Assembly: GCF_002020135.1 (NCBI RefSeq)
Contig: NZ_MPZS01000002.1
Span: 372,001 to 436,000 of the forward strand
Direction of reading: 5' to 3'
From: Thioclava marina
Lineage (GTDB): Bacteria; Pseudomonadota; Alphaproteobacteria; Rhodobacterales; Rhodobacteraceae
DNA: 64,000 bases
The notes beneath the pieces are model-generated. The model did not search any database and was not told the origin of the DNA. It was given only the letters and a program-made list of their open reading frames with translations. Shown here piece after piece: positions 1 through 9,710 of the stretch. The position numbers and the translations under genes are program-made. The number at the start of each line of letters is the position of its first letter. The stretch's first letter is position 1.

Positions 1-58
1 CTAGATATTTCATCGGTCCTGTCCTTTGCGAAAACTCATTCTGGCCTTGAAACGTCAC

Positions 59-82
59 GGCCCGCAGCTTCCGCCGCGGGCC
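59..82 (-). terminator. Possible hairpin downstream of the AhpD-like gene
   Basis: Perfect 7-bp arms GGCCCGC (59-65) and GCGGGCC (76-82) enclose a 10-nt loop, 35 bases beyond the stop codon of the minus-strand gene. No T-run follows on the minus strand, so a role as intrinsic terminator is only a guess. Confidence 0.3.
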
Positions 83-116
83 AGACAACTTGTCGCACTC
101 AAGGCGCGGGCAGGCC

Positions 117-455
117 TCAGGCCGCGGCCAGCTCGTCCCAGCAGCCCAGCGCGTGACCGGCATACATGACGGCCGGACCGCCGCCCATCTGGATCGCCAT
201 GCCGAGCACATCGCCCAGCTCCTCGCGGGTCGCCCCGGCCTTCATCAGCGCCTCGACATGGAAGTTGATGCAGGGCTCGCAGCGCAGCACGATCGCCATG
301 CCGACCGCCAGGAGCTCTTTCGTCTTCACATCGAGCGGCCCGTTTTCCTTCACCGCTTTCGACAGCGTACCAAAGCCCGCGGTGGTGTCGGGGATCGCCC
401 GGTACATCGCGCGCAGCTCGTTGCGCATCTCGTCGATCTTGGCCTTGTAGCTCAT
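117..455 (-). CDS. Carboxymuconolactone decarboxylase / AhpD-like protein
   Basis: A 112-residue single-domain protein of the CMD/AhpD superfamily. It keeps the redox signature E47-x11-C59-E-P-C62-x3-H66, which in AhpD-type enzymes forms the thiol pair and proton relay for alkylhydroperoxidase activity; true decarboxylases lack the CxxC. It is therefore better read as a cytosolic peroxidase-type or disulfide reductase than as a protocatechuate-pathway enzyme. Full length for the family. The ATG has a good AAGGAG site 8 bases upstream. It is transcribed alone, away from the Rieske gene to its right, and an FNR-type box lies 60 bp upstream of the start. The actual substrate cannot be told. Confidence 0.85.
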   Translation of the reverse strand: MSYKAKIDEMRNELRAMYRAIPDTTAGFGTLSKAVKENGPLDVKTKELLAVGMAIVLRCEPCINFHVEALMKAGATREELGDVLGMAIQMGGGPAVMYAGHALGCWDELAAA

Positions 456-514
456 GGGAGGTCTCCTTGCGTTTCCTTTGTCAGAGCAAGTGCCACGCAG
501 CCGGGAAAGCGGCC

Positions 515-528
515 TTGACCTGCATCAA
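515..528. promoter_or_regulatory. FNR/FnrL-type binding site
   Basis: The sequence TTGACctgcATCAA is a near-perfect match to the FNR-family consensus TTGAT-N4-ATCAA (FnrL in Rhodobacter). It lies 60-73 bp before the ATG of the AhpD-like gene on the minus strand, a usual distance for an activator site. Inference: that gene responds to oxygen level. Confidence 0.5.
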
Positions 529-623
529 TCGCTGCGCGCAATGCCGCCCTGTCTCGCGATCAACCCGATGAGGACCGCGCGCGCGGGCGGCAATCACGCG
601 GCCGATCCATCCTTCGAGTTGGT

Positions 624-2112
<1,489 letters not shown>

Positions 2113-2116
2113 GCCA

Positions 2117-3202
2117 ATGACCGGACATGTCGAAATGAGCGCCGCGGACGACGCAGGGATCTGGACCGATTCCGAACCGCTCGAATGCTGCGCGGTGGTG
2201 CCCGAGGCGCCCAATACCGTCACCTTCAGCTTCGTCGCCCCCTCGGGAGCGATGTTTCGCTACCTGCCGGGTCAGTTCCTCACGCTGGAGCTGCCGGTTC
2301 CGGGCGGCCCGCTCTGGCGGACCTACACGATCTCGTCCTCGCCCTCGCGCCCGCTCGGCATATCGATCACGGTGAAGGCGCAGGAAGGCAGCCTCGGCAC
2401 GCGCTGGATGCTCGACAACCTGAATCCGGGCGTGAAGATCAAGGCGATGGGACCGGCGGGGGTGTTCACCTTGCCGCCGAAGGAGCGCAAGAAATACCTC
2501 TTCATCTCGGCCGGGTCGGGGATCACCCCCACCTTGTCGATGACCACCTATCTCTACGATCGCGGCACCGATATCGACGTGTGTTTCGTGACCTGCGCGC
2601 GCCGTCCCTCCGAAATCATCGCGCGTCAGAGGCTGGAGAACATGGCGGCCCGCGTGCCGGGGCTGAAACTGCATTTTCTCGTCTCCGAGGACGATCCCTA
2701 TCATGTCTGGACCGGCTATCGCGGGCGGCTCAACCAGATCATGATCGGGTTGATGGCGAGCGATTACCTCGAGCGCGAGATCTATTGCTGCGGCCCCGAG
2801 AGCTTCATGACATCGGTGCGCGAGATGCTGATCGGGCTTGGCTATGACATGGATCGCTACCATCAGGAGAGTTTCGCGGCGCCTGCCGAGACCGCCGACG
2901 AAGTGCCGGAAACGGATGATCTGGTACCCGACATGACCGCGAGCGCACAGCTGCATTTCAAGCGCTCCGGCGTGACGGCGCAATGCTCCGAAGCGGACAC
3001 GGTTCTGGGCGTCGCGCGTCGGGCCGGCATCGTCATCCCCTCTGGCTGCACCTTCGGTGTCTGTGGCACCTGCAAGACGCGCAAGCTCAAGGGCAACGTG
3101 CACATGGTCCATAATGGCGGGATTTCCGAGGACGATGTGGCTGCGGGCTACATTCTTGCCTGCTGCTCCAAGCCGATCGGGGAGGTGGAGGTCGAGGTCT
3201 GA
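2117..3202 (+). CDS. Oxidoreductase with FAD, NAD and 2Fe-2S domains, GbcB-like
   Basis: A 361-residue electron-transfer protein. The N-terminal ferredoxin-reductase-type FAD domain carries the RTYTISSSP flavin motif near residue 68. A NAD-binding domain follows (FISAGSGITPT, about residue 130). A C-terminal plant-type [2Fe-2S] domain has C311, C316, C319 and C349/C350. This layout is that of the reductase partner of Rieske monooxygenases (GbcB). It passes electrons from NADH to the oxygenase encoded 4 bp upstream, and the two are certainly co-transcribed. The next gene is convergent. Databases often name such proteins hybrid-cluster NAD(P)-dependent oxidoreductase. Confidence 0.85.
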   Translation: MTGHVEMSAADDAGIWTDSEPLECCAVVPEAPNTVTFSFVAPSGAMFRYLPGQFLTLELPVPGGPLWRTYTISSSPSRPLGISITVKAQEGSLGTRWMLDNLNPGVKIKAMGPAGVFTLPPKERKKYLFISAGSGITPTLSMTTYLYDRGTDIDVCFVTCARRPSEIIARQRLENMAARVPGLKLHFLVSEDDPYHVWTGYRGRLNQIMIGLMASDYLEREIYCCGPESFMTSVREMLIGLGYDMDRYHQESFAAPAETADEVPETDDLVPDMTASAQLHFKRSGVTAQCSEADTVLGVARRAGIVIPSGCTFGVCGTCKTRKLKGNVHMVHNGGISEDDVAAGYILACCSKPIGEVEVEV

Positions 3203-3275
3203 TACCTGGGCCCGACATCGACCCGGATCGGCTACGAAGCGACCCGGGCAGCACCGCCCTCCCCTCGGACTGCGC

Positions 3276-5312
3276 TCAGAGCCCCCTCACCAGCCGCAAT
3301 GCGTCATAGATCGCCGCATGGGTGTTGCGCGCGGCCACCGCATCGCCGATCCGGAACAGGCGGAACGCACCCTCGGGATTGGGCTTCAGAGCCTGCACGC
3401 CGCCGGTCGAGAGCGCGTCGTAATCCACCTCGCCGAGGTTCGACGACAGTGGCTTGAGGTCGAAATACAGCTCATCGAGCGGTCGCGTGCCGTGATTGAC
3501 CACGACCTGATCGACCAGCCGCTCGCGGATGAAATCCCCGTAATCGCTGCCAAGGCGCGCGCGCAGCCGGTTGCCCTCGCGCGCCACCGAGATGAGCCGC
3601 CAAGTGATGGTGAAGGTCGTGTCGCGCCCTTGCAGGTTGCGCATATAGGGCACCAGGTTCATCGCCATCACCTCAGGCGCAAAGGCCCGGTCGGGCGTCA
3701 CGATCTCGACCTTCGCCCCGGTCGCCGAGATTTTGTCGGCGGCCATCAGCCCCGGATTGTCGCCCGCGTCGTCAAAAATCAGCACGTCCTGCCCCGGCTT
3801 CACGTCGCCCGAGAGGATATCCCAGGCCGAAACCACCAGATCATTGCCCTCAACCAGCACTTCCGTATGCGGCAGCCCCCCGGTCGCGACGATCACCTCA
3901 TCGGGCGCGGTCGCGAGCACATCCGCCGCTTCTGAAAATTCGTTGAAGCGGAAGCTGACGCCGAGCTTCACGCATTGGTCGTAACGCCACTGGGTGATCG
4001 AGATCATCTCGCGGCGGCGTTCGTCCAGCGCGGTCAGCCGGATCTGCCCGCCGGGCTGATCGGCGGCCTCGAAGACGGTGACCGCATGTCCGCGCTCGGC
4101 GGCGACGCGGGCGGCCTCGAGCCCGCCCGGCCCCGCGCCGATCACGGTGATGCGTTTGCGCTCAGTCGCGGGTGCGATGTCATGCCCGACCTCCAGTTCC
4201 CGCCCCGTCGCGGGGTTGTGCAAGCACAGCGCCATGCCACCCTGATAGATCCGGTCGAGGCAGTAATTCGCCCCCACGCAGGGCCGGATATCGTCTTCAC
4301 GCCCGGCGATCACCTTGGCCACCAGATGCGGGTCGGCCATATGCGCGCGGGTCATTCCGACCATGTCGAGCTTTCCGCTCGCGATCGCATGGCGCGCGGT
4401 GGCGACATCGGGGATCTTCGCCGCGTGGAAGGTCGGGAATTGCGTCGCCGCCCGGATCTCGCCCGCGAAATCGAGATGCGGTGCGTTGCGCATGCCCTGG
4501 ATCGGGATCGTGTCGGTCAGGCCCGGATCGGTGTCGATATGGCCCTTCACGACGTTGAGGAAATCGACCATGCCGCTATCGCGCAAGCGCCGCGAAATCT
4601 CCAGCCCGTCGGCCTTGGTCAGCCCGCCCTCGAGGTCTTCATCGCCGGTATAGCGGACGCCCACGATGAACTCCGACCCCACCCGTTTGCGCACCGCGTC
4701 GAGCACGTCGAAGGTGAAGCGCAGCCGGTTGTCGAGCGAGCCGCCATAGGGTGCGTCGAGATCATTGGTCAGCGGTGACCAGAACTGATCCATCAGGTGC
4801 CCGTAGGCCTGCAACTCGATCCCGTCGAGGCCCGCCGCTTGCATCCGCTCGGCCGCATCGGCGTAATCCTCGATGATCCGCGCGATGTCCCAATCCTCTG
4901 CCTTCTTCGGAAAGGCCCGGTGCGCGGCCTCGCGTTCGTGCCCCGGCGAGACGACGGGCAGCCAGTCGGCCTTGTCCCAGCGCGTGCGGCGGCCCAGATG
5001 CGTGAGCTGGATCATCACCGCGCAGCCGTGATCGTGGCACTCGTCGGTCAGATCCTTCATCCAGCCGACGACCTCGTCTTTCCACGCGAGGATGTTGTTG
5101 AACACCGGCGGGCTGTCGCGCGCCACGCTTGCCGATCCGGCCGTCATCGTCAGCGCCACCCCCGCCTTTGCGCGCTCCGCGTGATAGGCGCGGTAGCGAG
5201 CTTTCGGCATCCCGTCTTCCGGGTAGGCGGGTTCATGCGAGGTGATCATGAAGCGGTTGCGAAGCGTCAGGTGCTTGAGCTGATAGGGCTGAAGGAGCGG
5301 ATCGCTGGACAT
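3276..5312 (-). CDS. NADH:flavin oxidoreductase / trimethylamine-dehydrogenase family protein (DgcA / N-methylproline demethylase-like)
   Basis: A 678-residue two-part flavoprotein. An old-yellow-enzyme TIM barrel (residues 1 to about 360, FMN) is followed by a [4Fe-4S] ligand region (CVGANYCLDR...C, about residues 345-365) and a pyridine-nucleotide-disulfide-type domain starting at VIGAGPGGLEAA (about 390). This is the plan of trimethylamine, dimethylamine and dimethylglycine dehydrogenases and of StcD. Opposite the Rieske pair it plausibly removes the second methyl group, with electrons going to ETF. The start at 5312 has AGGAG upstream; an in-frame ATG at 5387 lies inside the operator region and is unlikely. 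The promoter overlaps TetR operators at 5346-5390. Confidence 0.82.
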   Translation of the reverse strand: MSSDPLLQPYQLKHLTLRNRFMITSHEPAYPEDGMPKARYRAYHAERAKAGVALTMTAGSASVARDSPPVFNNILAWKDEVVGWMKDLTDECHDHGCAVMIQLTHLGRRTRWDKADWLPVVSPGHEREAAHRAFPKKAEDWDIARIIEDYADAAERMQAAGLDGIELQAYGHLMDQFWSPLTNDLDAPYGGSLDNRLRFTFDVLDAVRKRVGSEFIVGVRYTGDEDLEGGLTKADGLEISRRLRDSGMVDFLNVVKGHIDTDPGLTDTIPIQGMRNAPHLDFAGEIRAATQFPTFHAAKIPDVATARHAIASGKLDMVGMTRAHMADPHLVAKVIAGREDDIRPCVGANYCLDRIYQGGMALCLHNPATGRELEVGHDIAPATERKRITVIGAGPGGLEAARVAAERGHAVTVFEAADQPGGQIRLTALDERRREMISITQWRYDQCVKLGVSFRFNEFSEAADVLATAPDEVIVATGGLPHTEVLVEGNDLVVSAWDILSGDVKPGQDVLIFDDAGDNPGLMAADKISATGAKVEIVTPDRAFAPEVMAMNLVPYMRNLQGRDTTFTITWRLISVAREGNRLRARLGSDYGDFIRERLVDQVVVNHGTRPLDELYFDLKPLSSNLGEVDYDALSTGGVQALKPNPEGAFRLFRIGDAVAARNTHAAIYDALRLVRGL

Positions 5313-5345
5313 GGGGGAATCTCCTGATTGCGCGGCCAGTCTGAC

Positions 5346-5390
5346 AAAATGTTCATATGTGTCAAGTTTAGGTTCATATGTGAACATTTT
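5346..5390. promoter_or_regulatory. Operator and divergent promoter between dgcA-like gene and tetR
   Basis: Two exact direct repeats GTTCATATGTG (5351-5361 and 5372-5382) start 21 bp apart, which is two helical turns. The second extends to a palindrome GTTCA-N4-TGAAC (5372-5385). The outer ends are perfect inverted arms, AAAATGTTCA (5346-5355) and TGAACATTTT (5381-5390). A consensus -35 TTGACA for the minus-strand flavoprotein gene (5360-5365) lies between the repeats. This is a textbook arrangement for repression by the adjacent TetR-family protein. Confidence 0.7.
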
Positions 5391-5391
5391 C

Positions 5392-5420
5392 TTGAGAGCG
5401 CCGTGCGGAAAGGCTAACCT
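5392..5420 (+). promoter_or_regulatory. Probable tetR promoter, possibly giving a leaderless mRNA
   Basis: TTGAGA (5392-5397) and TAACCT (5415-5420) are spaced by exactly 17 bp. The predicted start of transcription falls at about 5427, the A of the tetR ATG. No good ribosome binding site precedes that ATG. Confidence 0.4.
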
Positions 5421-5426
5421 GGGACC

Positions 5427-6071
5427 ATGGACACCACCTCCGAGACCGAAAAAGACACCGGCTGGCGCGGCTCGCGCGAGGGCTGGCTGGAGGCCGCGAA
5501 AGCCGCGCTGATCGAAGGCGGGGTCGATGCGGTGAAGATCCAGCCTCTGGCCAAGGGGCTCGGACTGTCGCGCACTTCATTCTACTGGTTCTTCAAGGAC
5601 CGCGAGGCGCTGCTCGACGCGCTCGCGGCCGCCTGGGACGAGGCGACCACCGCGCCGCTTCTGGCGGCCACCCGCGCCTATGCCGAGACCGAAGCCGAGG
5701 CGATGCTCAACGTTCTGGGCTGTTTCCTTTCAGGCGGGTTCGATGCGGGGCTGGAATATGCGGCGCGCGCCTGGGGGCTGAGCGATCCGGCGATGGCCGC
5801 GCGGCTGGCGCAGGCGGATGCGGCGCGGCTGGAGGCCTTGCGCGCGATGCTGATCACCCACGGCCACGACGCGGAGGACGCCGATGTGCGCGCCCGCACG
5901 ATCTACCTCGTGCAGATCGGCTATATCTCGATGCGCACCGAGGAAACGCTGGAAACCCGGCTGTCGCGCATTTCCCATTACGTCGAGATCTACACGGGCC
6001 GCAGCCCGAGCGCCGGCGAGCTCGCGCGGTTCGAGGCCGGACTGCGCCAAGCGACGCGGGCCGCGCGCTAA
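5427..6071 (+). CDS. TetR/AcrR-family transcriptional regulator of the demethylase locus
   Basis: A 214-residue protein with an N-terminal helix-turn-helix (about residues 12-58, ending in the LSRTSFYWFFKDREALLDAL recognition-helix region) and an all-helical C-terminal ligand domain with no recognisable specificity. It is divergent from the trimethylamine-dehydrogenase-like gene, and the 114-bp gap contains paired GTTCATATGTG repeats. It most likely represses that gene and itself, released by a methylated amine or a breakdown product. The ATG lacks a clear Shine-Dalgarno and may be leaderless. Confidence 0.85.
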   Translation: MDTTSETEKDTGWRGSREGWLEAAKAALIEGGVDAVKIQPLAKGLGLSRTSFYWFFKDREALLDALAAAWDEATTAPLLAATRAYAETEAEAMLNVLGCFLSGGFDAGLEYAARAWGLSDPAMAARLAQADAARLEALRAMLITHGHDAEDADVRARTIYLVQIGYISMRTEETLETRLSRISHYVEIYTGRSPSAGELARFEAGLRQATRAAR

Positions 6072-6074
6072 CCC

Positions 6075-6124
6075 TGCAAAGCAAAAGGGCACGTTCCGAG
6101 ATCGCGCCCTTCCTTGCCTTTGCA
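6075..6124. terminator. Bidirectional terminator between tetR and ETF-QO gene
   Basis: A long imperfect inverted repeat pairs TGCAAAGCAAAAGGGC (6075-6090) with GCCCTTCCTTGCCTTTGCA (6106-6124). It has A-rich and T-rich flanks on the two strands and sits between convergent genes. Confidence 0.6.
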
Positions 6125-6152
6125 GCACCCGACCGACAGTCGGGCGCGCCTC

Positions 6153-7799
6153 TTACATGTTCGGGTAGTTCGGCCCGTCGCCGCCCTGCGGGGTCGTCCA
6201 GTTGATATTCTGGCTCGGATCCTTGATGTCGCAGGTCTTGCAGTGGACGCAGTTCTGGAAGTTGATCCGGAATTCCGGCCCCTCGGCACTCTCCAGAACC
6301 TCGTAGACGCCAGCCGGGCAGTAACGCTGCGCGGGCTCGGCATATTTCGGCAGGTTCACCGAGATCGGAACCGACGGGTCCTTCAGCTTCAGGTGGCAGG
6401 GTTGGCTCTCTTCATGGTTGGTGAAGGAGAAGCTGACATTGGTCAGGCGGTCGAAGCTCAGCTTGCCATCGGGCTTTGGATACTCGATTTCCTTGAAATT
6501 CTTCGCCTCGCCGGTCGCCTTCGCATCCGACTTGCCATGCTTGAGCGTGCCGAAGAGCGAGAAGCCGAAAAGGTCGTTCGTCCACATGTCGAACCCGCCG
6601 AAGACGAGCGAGGGGATCATCCCCCATTTCGACCACATCGGCTTCACGTTGCGCACCTTCTTGAGGTCTTTCGCGATCGGGCCCGAACGCAGATCGGCCT
6701 CGTATTCAGTGAGCTCATCGCCCGAACGCCCGCCCTTGATCGCCGCCGCCGCGGCTTCCGCCGCCGCGATCCCCGAGAGCATCGCGTTATGGTTGCCCTT
6801 GATGCGCGGCACGTTCACGAGCCCCGCCGAGCAGCCCAGCAGAACCGCGCCCGGCACGGTCAGCTTCGGGATCGACTGCCAGCCGCCTTCCGAGATCGCG
6901 CGCGCGCCATAAGCCACGCGCTTGCCGCCCTCCAGAAGCTCCGCGACCATCGGGTGGTGCTTGAAGCGCTGGAACTCCATGTAGGGGTAAAGATAGGGGT
7001 TCTCGTAGTTCAGGTGGACGACGAAGCCCACGTAAACCTGGTTGTTCTCGAGATGGTAGATGAACGACCCGCCGCCCGCATTGCCGTTCAACGGCCAGCC
7101 CATCGTGTGGGTCACGGTGCCCTCGCGGTGCTTGGCCGGGTCGATCTCCCAGATCTCCTTCATGCCGAGGCCGAATTTCTGCGGGCAGTGACCGTCCGAG
7201 AGGTTGTGCTTCTCCATCACCACCTTGGCGAGCGAGCCACGCACGCCTTCCGCGATCATCACGTATTTGCCGCGCAGTTCCATCCCCGGCTCGTAGCCCG
7301 GGCCTTCCGAGCCATCGGCTTCCTTGCCGAACTCGCCCGCGACGACACCGGCGACGCGATCGCCATCCCAGACGATTTCCGAGGCGGCCATGCCCGGGAA
7401 GATCTCGACGCCAAGGCCCTCGGCCTGCTCGGCCATCCAGCGGCAGACATTGCCCATCGAAACGATGTATTTGCCGTGGTTCGACATCAGGGGCGGCATC
7501 GGCCAGTTCGGGATGCGCATCGCACCGGCCTCGCCCAGCATGTAGAAGTTGTCCTTCTTCACCGGCACGGTGATCGGCGCGCCCTTGTCTTTCCAGTCGG
7601 GGATGAGCTGGTCGAGACCGCTCGTATCGAGCACCGCGCCCGACAGGATATGCGCGCCCACTTCCGAGCCTTTCTCGAGCACCACGACCTCCAGCTCCGG
7701 GTCGATCTGCTTGAGACGGATCGCCGCCGAGAGGCCTGCCGGCCCCGCGCCCACGATCACCACATCATATTCCATCGACTCGCGCGTCACTTCGGTCAT
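6153..7799 (-). CDS. Electron transfer flavoprotein-ubiquinone oxidoreductase (ETF-QO)
   Basis: A 548-residue membrane-associated flavoprotein that moves electrons from reduced ETF to ubiquinone. The N-terminal FAD motif is VIVGAGPAGLSAAIRL (about residues 14-29). Family blocks such as GHCPQKFGLGMKE follow, and the C-terminal [4Fe-4S] ferredoxin-like domain has ...CPAGVYE...NCVHCKTCDIKDP near residues 492-530. Full length for the family, with AAGGGG before the ATG. It is the shared outlet for acyl-CoA dehydrogenases and for dimethylglycine/sarcosine-type demethylases, so its place beside the demethylase locus and 14 kb from the acyl-CoA dehydrogenase gene makes sense. Confidence 0.95.
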   Translation of the reverse strand: MTEVTRESMEYDVVIVGAGPAGLSAAIRLKQIDPELEVVVLEKGSEVGAHILSGAVLDTSGLDQLIPDWKDKGAPITVPVKKDNFYMLGEAGAMRIPNWPMPPLMSNHGKYIVSMGNVCRWMAEQAEGLGVEIFPGMAASEIVWDGDRVAGVVAGEFGKEADGSEGPGYEPGMELRGKYVMIAEGVRGSLAKVVMEKHNLSDGHCPQKFGLGMKEIWEIDPAKHREGTVTHTMGWPLNGNAGGGSFIYHLENNQVYVGFVVHLNYENPYLYPYMEFQRFKHHPMVAELLEGGKRVAYGARAISEGGWQSIPKLTVPGAVLLGCSAGLVNVPRIKGNHNAMLSGIAAAEAAAAAIKGGRSGDELTEYEADLRSGPIAKDLKKVRNVKPMWSKWGMIPSLVFGGFDMWTNDLFGFSLFGTLKHGKSDAKATGEAKNFKEIEYPKPDGKLSFDRLTNVSFSFTNHEESQPCHLKLKDPSVPISVNLPKYAEPAQRYCPAGVYEVLESAEGPEFRINFQNCVHCKTCDIKDPSQNINWTTPQGGDGPNYPNM

Positions 7800-7943
7800 G
7801 TCCCAAACCCCTTGGCTTGCCGTTCCAGCTTTGCCGACTGACTAGCCTACCTTGCGTAATGAGGCAATTGTTACGCTGCGATGCCGCGCAACAATATTAC
7901 GCCTGCATCCCGGGCGTTTCCCGGCGAAAATCGCGCTGTCCAC

Positions 7944-7973
7944 TTGACTTCGGGTGGGCAGACCAGATTTAGA
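7944..7973 (+). promoter_or_regulatory. Probable greA promoter
   Basis: TTGACT (7944-7949) is followed after 17-18 bp by an AT-rich hexamer (TTTAGA, 7968-7973), 41 bases before the greA ATG. The -35 is good and the -10 weak. Confidence 0.4.
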
Positions 7974-8013
7974 TGCCCTGAATTAGGGACAGTTCCGAAT
8001 TCGGGAGCCTTCC

Positions 8014-8484
8014 ATGGAAAAAGTGCCGATGACGCGCGCGGGGTATGACGCGCTCAGTCAAGAATTGAAAAAACTCAAGTCCGAGGAACGTCCGGCGATC
8101 ATCGCGGCGATCGCGGAAGCGCGTGAATTGGGCGACCTGTCGGAGAATGCCGAATACCATTCGGCACGCGAGAAGCAGGGCTTCATCGAGGGCCGGATCA
8201 AGGAGATCGAGAGTCTTCTGGGCCGCTCGGAAGTGATCGACCCGACGAAAATGTCGGGTGCGGTGAAATTCGGCGCGACCGTGACCATCGTCGACGAGGA
8301 TACCGACGAGGAAAAGACCTACCAGATCGTGGGCGAGCCCGAGGCCGACCTCGAAAAAGGCAAGCTGAACATGAAATCGCCGCTTGCGCGGGCACTGATC
8401 GGCAAGGATGAGGGCGACTCGGTCGAAGTGCGCACGCCGGGGGGTGACAAGGCCTACGAGATCCTCAAGATCGAATTCGTCTGA
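8014..8484 (+). CDS. greA: Transcription elongation factor GreA
   Basis: A 156-residue GreA. It binds RNA polymerase in the secondary channel and stimulates cleavage of backtracked RNA. The N-terminal antiparallel coiled coil (residues 1-75) contains the family motif [17 protein letters not shown] with the acidic tip residues D and E. The C-terminal FKBP-like domain ends in [20 protein letters not shown]. Length matches the family and GGGAG lies 6 bases before the ATG. It is followed at 39 bp by a membrane protein gene that may be co-transcribed. Confidence 0.97.
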   Translation: MEKVPMTRAGYDALSQELKKLKSEERPAIIAAIAEARELGDLSENAEYHSAREKQGFIEGRIKEIESLLGRSEVIDPTKMSGAVKFGATVTIVDEDTDEEKTYQIVGEPEADLEKGKLNMKSPLARALIGKDEGDSVEVRTPGGDKAYEILKIEFV

Positions 8485-8523
8485 GACCCGTCTCGGCACG
8501 ACGCCACGGCACGGAAGGGGGCT

Positions 8524-9573
8524 ATGGGAAGACCCGCGGATCGGCTCAAGGAGAAAATCTCCGTTCTCGGCGCGCAGAAACCCTCTGCGCCCGCCCCCGC
8601 CGAACCCCTGGTCCGCGGCCCCGGTCGTATCGAATGGATCGCACTCGGCGTGACCCTGCTCTGGATCGCCATGGTGGCGGGGTTCTGGTTCTTCGCCCCC
8701 GGCGTGGCCTCGACAGCCTCTTTGTTCAACACCGTAAGCCTGCTCGTAGGCATGGCCCTGCCGATCGCGATGATCTGGATCGCCGCCGTCACCGCCCGTG
8801 CCAGCCGCGAGATGCGCGCCGAGGCCGCAGCGCTCAAACAATCGGTCGAGGCGATGCGCATGGCCTGGTTGAACCAGCAGGCGCTGCGCAACGATCAGAA
8901 TGTCGAGAAGAAACTCGAGGAGATTGCCGCCGTCACCCGCCAGGCCGAGACGACGATCGCGACCTTCGCCTCGCGCCGCGACACGCAGGCAAGCCAACCC
9001 TCCGCCGATCGCAAGGCGGCGCTGGTCGCACCTCCGCCCGCGCGTGCCGATGACAGCGAGCCGATGCTGGCCCTCGGCACCCCGGCCGAGGAATTGCGCT
9101 CCCCGATCTCGGTCGCCGATTTCGTCCGCGCCTTGAACTTTCCCGATTCGCCCGATGATGCCGACGGCTTCCGCGCGCTGCGTCGCGCGCTCGAGGATCG
9201 CGCCACGGCAAAACTGCTGCGCTCGGCCCAGGACGTGCTCAACCTGCTCGCGCAGGACGGCATCTACATGGACGACCTCAAGCCCGATCGCGCCCGACCC
9301 GAGCTCTGGCGGCGCTTCGCCCAAGGCGAGCGCGGCCGCGAGATCGCCTCGCTCGGCGGCATCCGCGACCGCTCCTCGCTCGCGCTCACGGCGGGCCGGA
9401 TGCGCGGCGACACGATCTTTCGCGACGCGGCCCACCATTTCCTGCGCCAGTTCGACCGCACCTTCGCCGAGTTCGAGAAGAACGCAAGCGATCAGGAAAT
9501 CGCGGAGCTTGCCGAAACCCGTACCGCCCGCGCCTTCATGCTGCTGGGCCGCGTAACCGGCAGTTTCGACTAG
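8524..9573 (+). CDS. Hypothetical membrane protein with coiled coil
   Basis: A 349-residue protein of unknown function. After a short polar N-terminus it has two transmembrane segments (about 37-55 and 67-88), then a heptad-like helical stretch (about 90-150), a proline/alanine linker, and a soluble helical C-terminal half (about 200-349) rich in Arg, Asp and Leu. No catalytic motif is visible. The layout (two TM helices, coiled coil, cytoplasmic helical domain) suggests a scaffold or signalling role, but that is only inference. It lies 39 bp after greA and ends at a paired structured repeat. Confidence 0.75.
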   Translation: MGRPADRLKEKISVLGAQKPSAPAPAEPLVRGPGRIEWIALGVTLLWIAMVAGFWFFAPGVASTASLFNTVSLLVGMALPIAMIWIAAVTARASREMRAEAAALKQSVEAMRMAWLNQQALRNDQNVEKKLEEIAAVTRQAETTIATFASRRDTQASQPSADRKAALVAPPPARADDSEPMLALGTPAEELRSPISVADFVRALNFPDSPDDADGFRALRRALEDRATAKLLRSAQDVLNLLAQDGIYMDDLKPDRARPELWRRFAQGERGREIASLGGIRDRSSLALTAGRMRGDTIFRDAAHHFLRQFDRTFAEFEKNASDQEIAELAETRTARAFMLLGRVTGSFD

Positions 9574-9710
9574 GGGCGCTGCCCCCGGCTCCTTGCGGAG
9601 CCTCCCCCGAGATATTTCGATCAAGAAGAAGGGCGACGAGATCGCGCATGGCTTCTTCTTGAAAGAAATATCTCGGGGGAGCGCGTCAGCGCGGGGGCAG
9701 AGCCCCTTTT
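9574..9710. repeat. Structured intergenic repeat, paired copy B
   Basis: Two half-units face each other between convergent genes. The left half reads on the minus strand (head AAATATCTCGGGGG, hairpin GGCTCC-GCAA-GGAGCC, tail GGGGGCAGCGCCCC). The right half reads on the plus strand (hairpin CGCG-TCA-GCGCG, tail GGGGGCAGAGCCCC). The centre adds the inverted arms TCAAGAAGAA and TTCTTCTTGA, so the whole element can fold as one long hairpin. It probably terminates transcription from both sides. Confidence 0.8.
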
